A DNA stretch of 9,228 nt. Origin: an uncultured Flavobacteriales bacterium. Its GTDB lineage: Bacteria; Bacteroidota; Bacteroidia; Flavobacteriales; Crocinitomicaceae. The notes under the pieces were generated by a model. That model was given only the letters and a program-made list of their open reading frames with translations, did not search any database and was not told the origin of the DNA. The translations under genes and the position numbers were made by a program. Below, one piece after another: positions 6,932 to 9,228 of the stretch; position 1 is the stretch's first letter; every line of letters starts with the position of its first letter. The stretch is from contig CAMLET010000096.1 in the NCBI GenBank assembly GCA_946479125.1, forward strand, positions 1 through 9,228. The letters are read 5' to 3'.

Positions 6932-6961
6932 AAACCCAGACGACGAATGTCTGGGTTTTTT
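6932..6961 (+). terminator. Rho-independent terminator of the small-peptide gene
   Basis: AAACCCAGAC (6932-6941) and GTCTGGGTTT (6949-6958) form a perfect 10-bp stem with a 7-nt loop, and the stem runs into six consecutive T (6956-6961). It lies 20 bp after the stop of the 65-aa gene and before the kinase gene, so the two are probably separate transcription units. Confidence 0.9.
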
Positions 6962-6963
6962 GT

Positions 6964-6995
6964 TTGTTCAATTTTCAAGGAAAACACTATTTTTA
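6964..6995 (+). promoter_or_regulatory. Weak candidate promoter of the sensor kinase gene
   Basis: TTG (6964-6966) and TATTTTTA (6988-6995, one mismatch to TAnnTTTG) are 21 bases apart, just after the terminator. If used, transcription would begin at or next to the ATG at 7000, giving a nearly leaderless message. The region is AT-rich, so a chance match is quite possible. Confidence 0.25.
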
Positions 6996-6999
6996 GTCG

Positions 7000-9213
7000 A
7001 TGTTTCCAAAGTTCATACGCATTTTTACCGTTTTCGCAATTCTCCTTGTTTGGGGGAGTTCTGTTGGCTATGCCGCAAATGAAGAAGGGGCATTAATTCG
7101 TTCCTGGCAAAATGAGAAAAACGAAACCAAACGTTTTTATCGCCTGCTTGCACTTGGAAAATACTATCAAAAGTTTGATGTAACGAAAGCGGATTCAATC
7201 AGTAGTTTTTTGTTGGCAGCCAGTCGACAAGAATCTGATGCATCACGATTTGAAGCCTTGCTCTTCGACTTGGAAGTGGAAGAACTGAACGGAAACCAAA
7301 CAGCTTACTATTCCAAAATAATTGATTTAACACCGTTTCTTTCACGATTAAAATCGGCTGAAGCAAGAATTACCATTTTCCAGTTACTGGCGAAAAACCA
7401 TATCTCACTTCGCGAATTTCCGCAGGCAGAAGTTTATTTGGAAGAGGCATTGAAACTCGCCAAACAAAGACGAAGTTACGAGCAAATTGGTAGCACTTAC
7501 CGATTGTATGCTGCGATGGAAATGGAACGCAACAATAAAGTTCGCGCCTTAAACTACATCGATCAATCAATTGGATATGCGCGTCGTTCTCCAAATCGTT
7601 CACTTGTTGCAGCCTGTGTAAATAGTCAGGCGGAGATCTATAGTTATTTCGGACAAATTGAATTGAGCGTTTCCAAGAACTACATTGCTTTACAATTGGC
7701 CAGAGAGGCAAATGACAATCCCAAGATTGTTGAATACCAACGCCAAATGGGAGAAGCGCAGTTCCTTATCTACAATTATAGAGAAGCTTCGAAATTCTTT
7801 ACCCAAGCTTTAGAAACGGCAGAGCGCATCCGTGACGACCGGTCTGTAGGTTTGAATTTGGCCAATTTAGGAATGGTCAGTTTGGCAAAAAAGGAATACA
7901 ACAAAGCCATTTCTCAGTTGAAAAGCTCGATCAAAATATTACTTCGTTTCAACGATTTAAATGGTCTTGGTAAATCGCATTCCTTACTTGGAAATGTACT
8001 TCTGGAAAAAAAGCAATACAATGAAGCTTTACGTTATTACAACAAGGCGCTCGTTTACTTTGAATCTGTTGCCAACAGAGCAGAAATTGCTTCGGTTTAT
8101 CACTTGGTTGGAATTGTATTTGAGAAGCAAGGAAAATATAAGAACGCACTTACTTATCTAAATCGTTCCGTTGAAATTCGTTCACAATTCGGGTATCAGG
8201 GAGGTATTTATCCTTCTTACCGCGCCATTGCAGAAGTGTACAAGAAAACAGGCAATCTGAAATTGGCTTACAAGTATTTGGAGATGTATTCCAACTATTC
8301 TGACAGCTCGAAAGTGATTGAGGTAGGAACTAAGATCGCGGAAATTTCCGAATTGTATCGTGCCGAACAGCGCGAACGATTAATTGCGATTCAGGCAGAT
8401 TCCATTGAGTTGAACCGCAAAGCGCGCGACTTAACAACTGCTCAGCTGGAGAATACGGAACTTCGAAGCATTTTTCAAACCTATGTCATCTTAGGTATTT
8501 TGATCCTCATTGTTTGTGGTGCGTTTATCTTCTATTCACGTATTAGACAGCGAAATATTCGTCAGCAGCAAAAAGAGGCAGAGATGAACCAAATCTTGCT
8601 TCGATCACAAATGAATCCGCACTTTGTCTTTAACGCCATGTCGGTAATACAGAGTTATATCTATGAAAACGACACGAAGAATTCGACCAAATTCCTGGTG
8701 AATTTCTCCAAACTGATGCGTCTCATCCTTGAGAATTCGTCCAAAGAGTTTATTCCATTGGCCATTGAGATCGATATTTTGAACAAATATCTCGAAACTC
8801 AAAAGCTGCGTTTCGGCGACAGGTTTGAATACGAGGTAAAAGTGGAAGATGAACTTTTAGAAGAAGGATCTGTAATTCCACCAATGATTACCCAGCCCTT
8901 TATTGAAAATGCCATTGAACATGGACAGCTTCATACTATCGAAGGTGGATTTATTACCGTTAACATCTCAAAAGACGACGGATTACTTCATGTAACCATT
9001 ACGGATAACGGAATTGGTAGAAAAGGATCAGAACAAAATAAAAAGAGTAAAGCCCATAAAAGTATGGCGATGAAAATCACGCAAGATCGTATCGATAACT
9101 TGAGCTACAAGTATCGCATACAGGGGCGTATGGATATTTCGGATTACAATAAAAAAGAAAGAACAGGAACGTTGGTAAATCTTTTCCTTCCTTATAAAAC
9201 CGAAAACGTTTAG
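7000..9213 (+). CDS. TPR-containing LytS-type sensor histidine kinase
   Basis: A complete 737-residue inner-membrane sensor kinase. Residues 1-26 are a signal peptide or membrane anchor. Residues ~120-435 are helical TPR repeats, clearest at about 245-275, 283-313, 322-354, 362-394 and 403-432 (for example LLGNVLLEKKQYNEALRYYN). A charged, probably coiled-coil linker (~440-490) leads to one transmembrane helix (~493-512), so the TPR region lies in the periplasm. The cytoplasmic His_kinase domain has QMNPHFVFNAM with phospho-acceptor His541. The ATP-binding part has PFIENAIEHG (N box, Asn637) and DNGIGRKG (669-676). Such kinases phosphorylate LytTR-type response regulators, usually encoded next door; none lies within the window, which ends 15 bp after the stop. 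The start at 7000 is the first possible one, as an in-frame TAG lies at 6994-6996, and no Shine-Dalgarno sits at normal distance. The periplasmic TPRs presumably sense a protein or peptide; the ligand is unknown. Confidence 0.93.
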   Translation: MFPKFIRIFTVFAILLVWGSSVGYAANEEGALIRSWQNEKNETKRFYRLLALGKYYQKFDVTKADSISSFLLAASRQESDASRFEALLFDLEVEELNGNQTAYYSKIIDLTPFLSRLKSAEARITIFQLLAKNHISLREFPQAEVYLEEALKLAKQRRSYEQIGSTYRLYAAMEMERNNKVRALNYIDQSIGYARRSPNRSLVAACVNSQAEIYSYFGQIELSVSKNYIALQLAREANDNPKIVEYQRQMGEAQFLIYNYREASKFFTQALETAERIRDDRSVGLNLANLGMVSLAKKEYNKAISQLKSSIKILLRFNDLNGLGKSHSLLGNVLLEKKQYNEALRYYNKALVYFESVANRAEIASVYHLVGIVFEKQGKYKNALTYLNRSVEIRSQFGYQGGIYPSYRAIAEVYKKTGNLKLAYKYLEMYSNYSDSSKVIEVGTKIAEISELYRAEQRERLIAIQADSIELNRKARDLTTAQLENTELRSIFQTYVILGILILIVCGAFIFYSRIRQRNIRQQQKEAEMNQILLRSQMNPHFVFNAMSVIQSYIYENDTKNSTKFLVNFSKLMRLILENSSKEFIPLAIEIDILNKYLETQKLRFGDRFEYEVKVEDELLEEGSVIPPMITQPFIENAIEHGQLHTIEGGFITVNISKDDGLLHVTITDNGIGRKGSEQNKKSKAHKSMAMKITQDRIDNLSYKYRIQGRMDISDYNKKERTGTLVNLFLPYKTENV

Positions 9214-9220
9214 CGTTTTT
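9203..9220 (+). terminator. Weak hairpin over the kinase stop codon
   Basis: AAAACG (9203-9208) and CGTTTT (9214-9219) can pair around a 5-nt loop that contains part of the stop codon, followed by one further T. With only two G-C pairs it would be a poor terminator. A downstream co-transcribed response regulator therefore remains possible. Confidence 0.2.
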
Positions 9221-9228
9221 GAAATTTA

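Noticed and set aside
1..9228. tRNA, rRNA, CRISPR array, insertion sequence or prophage
   Set aside because: No cloverleaf-like segment, regularly spaced repeat array, transposase or phage protein was seen on either strand.

Overview
The window looks like chromosomal DNA of a member of the Bacteroidota, most likely Flavobacteriales (a Fluviicola/Crocinitomicaceae-like organism is my guess, not proven). The signs are a type IX secretion (T9SS) C-terminal sorting domain, a TonB C-terminal domain with the typical Bacteroidota pattern, a TPR plus LytS-type histidine kinase, a Bacteroidota-style leucyl-tRNA synthetase, AT-rich spacers with TTG / TAnnTTTG-like promoter elements, and few Shine-Dalgarno sequences.

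Layout. (1) Bases 2-844 (+) hold the 3' part of a gene ending in a TonB C-terminal domain; its real start lies outside the window. (2) A short convergent gap holds a REP-like 10-bp inverted repeat (857-903). (3) Bases 908-6486 (-) form a four-gene, same-strand cluster read from right to left: leuS, a 173-aa single-pass membrane protein, a secreted seven-bladed beta-propeller with a T9SS sorting domain, and a 303-aa secreted protein. The gaps are 23, 65 and 25 bp, so they may be co-transcribed. (4) A divergent promoter region (about 6487-6714) separates leuS from a small rightward gene (6715-6912) for a 65-aa secreted lysine-rich peptide, which has its own candidate promoter and a strong intrinsic terminator. 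(5) Bases 7000-9213 (+) encode a complete TPR/transmembrane/LytS-type sensor histidine kinase; a LytTR response regulator would be expected beyond the window.

The most notable signal is inside leuS. An imperfect palindrome (5533-5603, 14-bp stem with one bulged base) sits in frame in the editing (CP1) domain and adds about 19 residues directly before the Thr-rich editing motif. Its core (consensus roughly YTCGA-TACGCTC) also occurs in the intergenic inverted repeat at 857-903. This suggests that one family of palindromic REP-like elements has landed both between genes and inside an essential coding sequence without breaking the frame. The small lysine-rich secreted peptide with its own transcription unit is the second item worth following. 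No tRNA, rRNA, CRISPR array, insertion sequence or phage gene was recognised.
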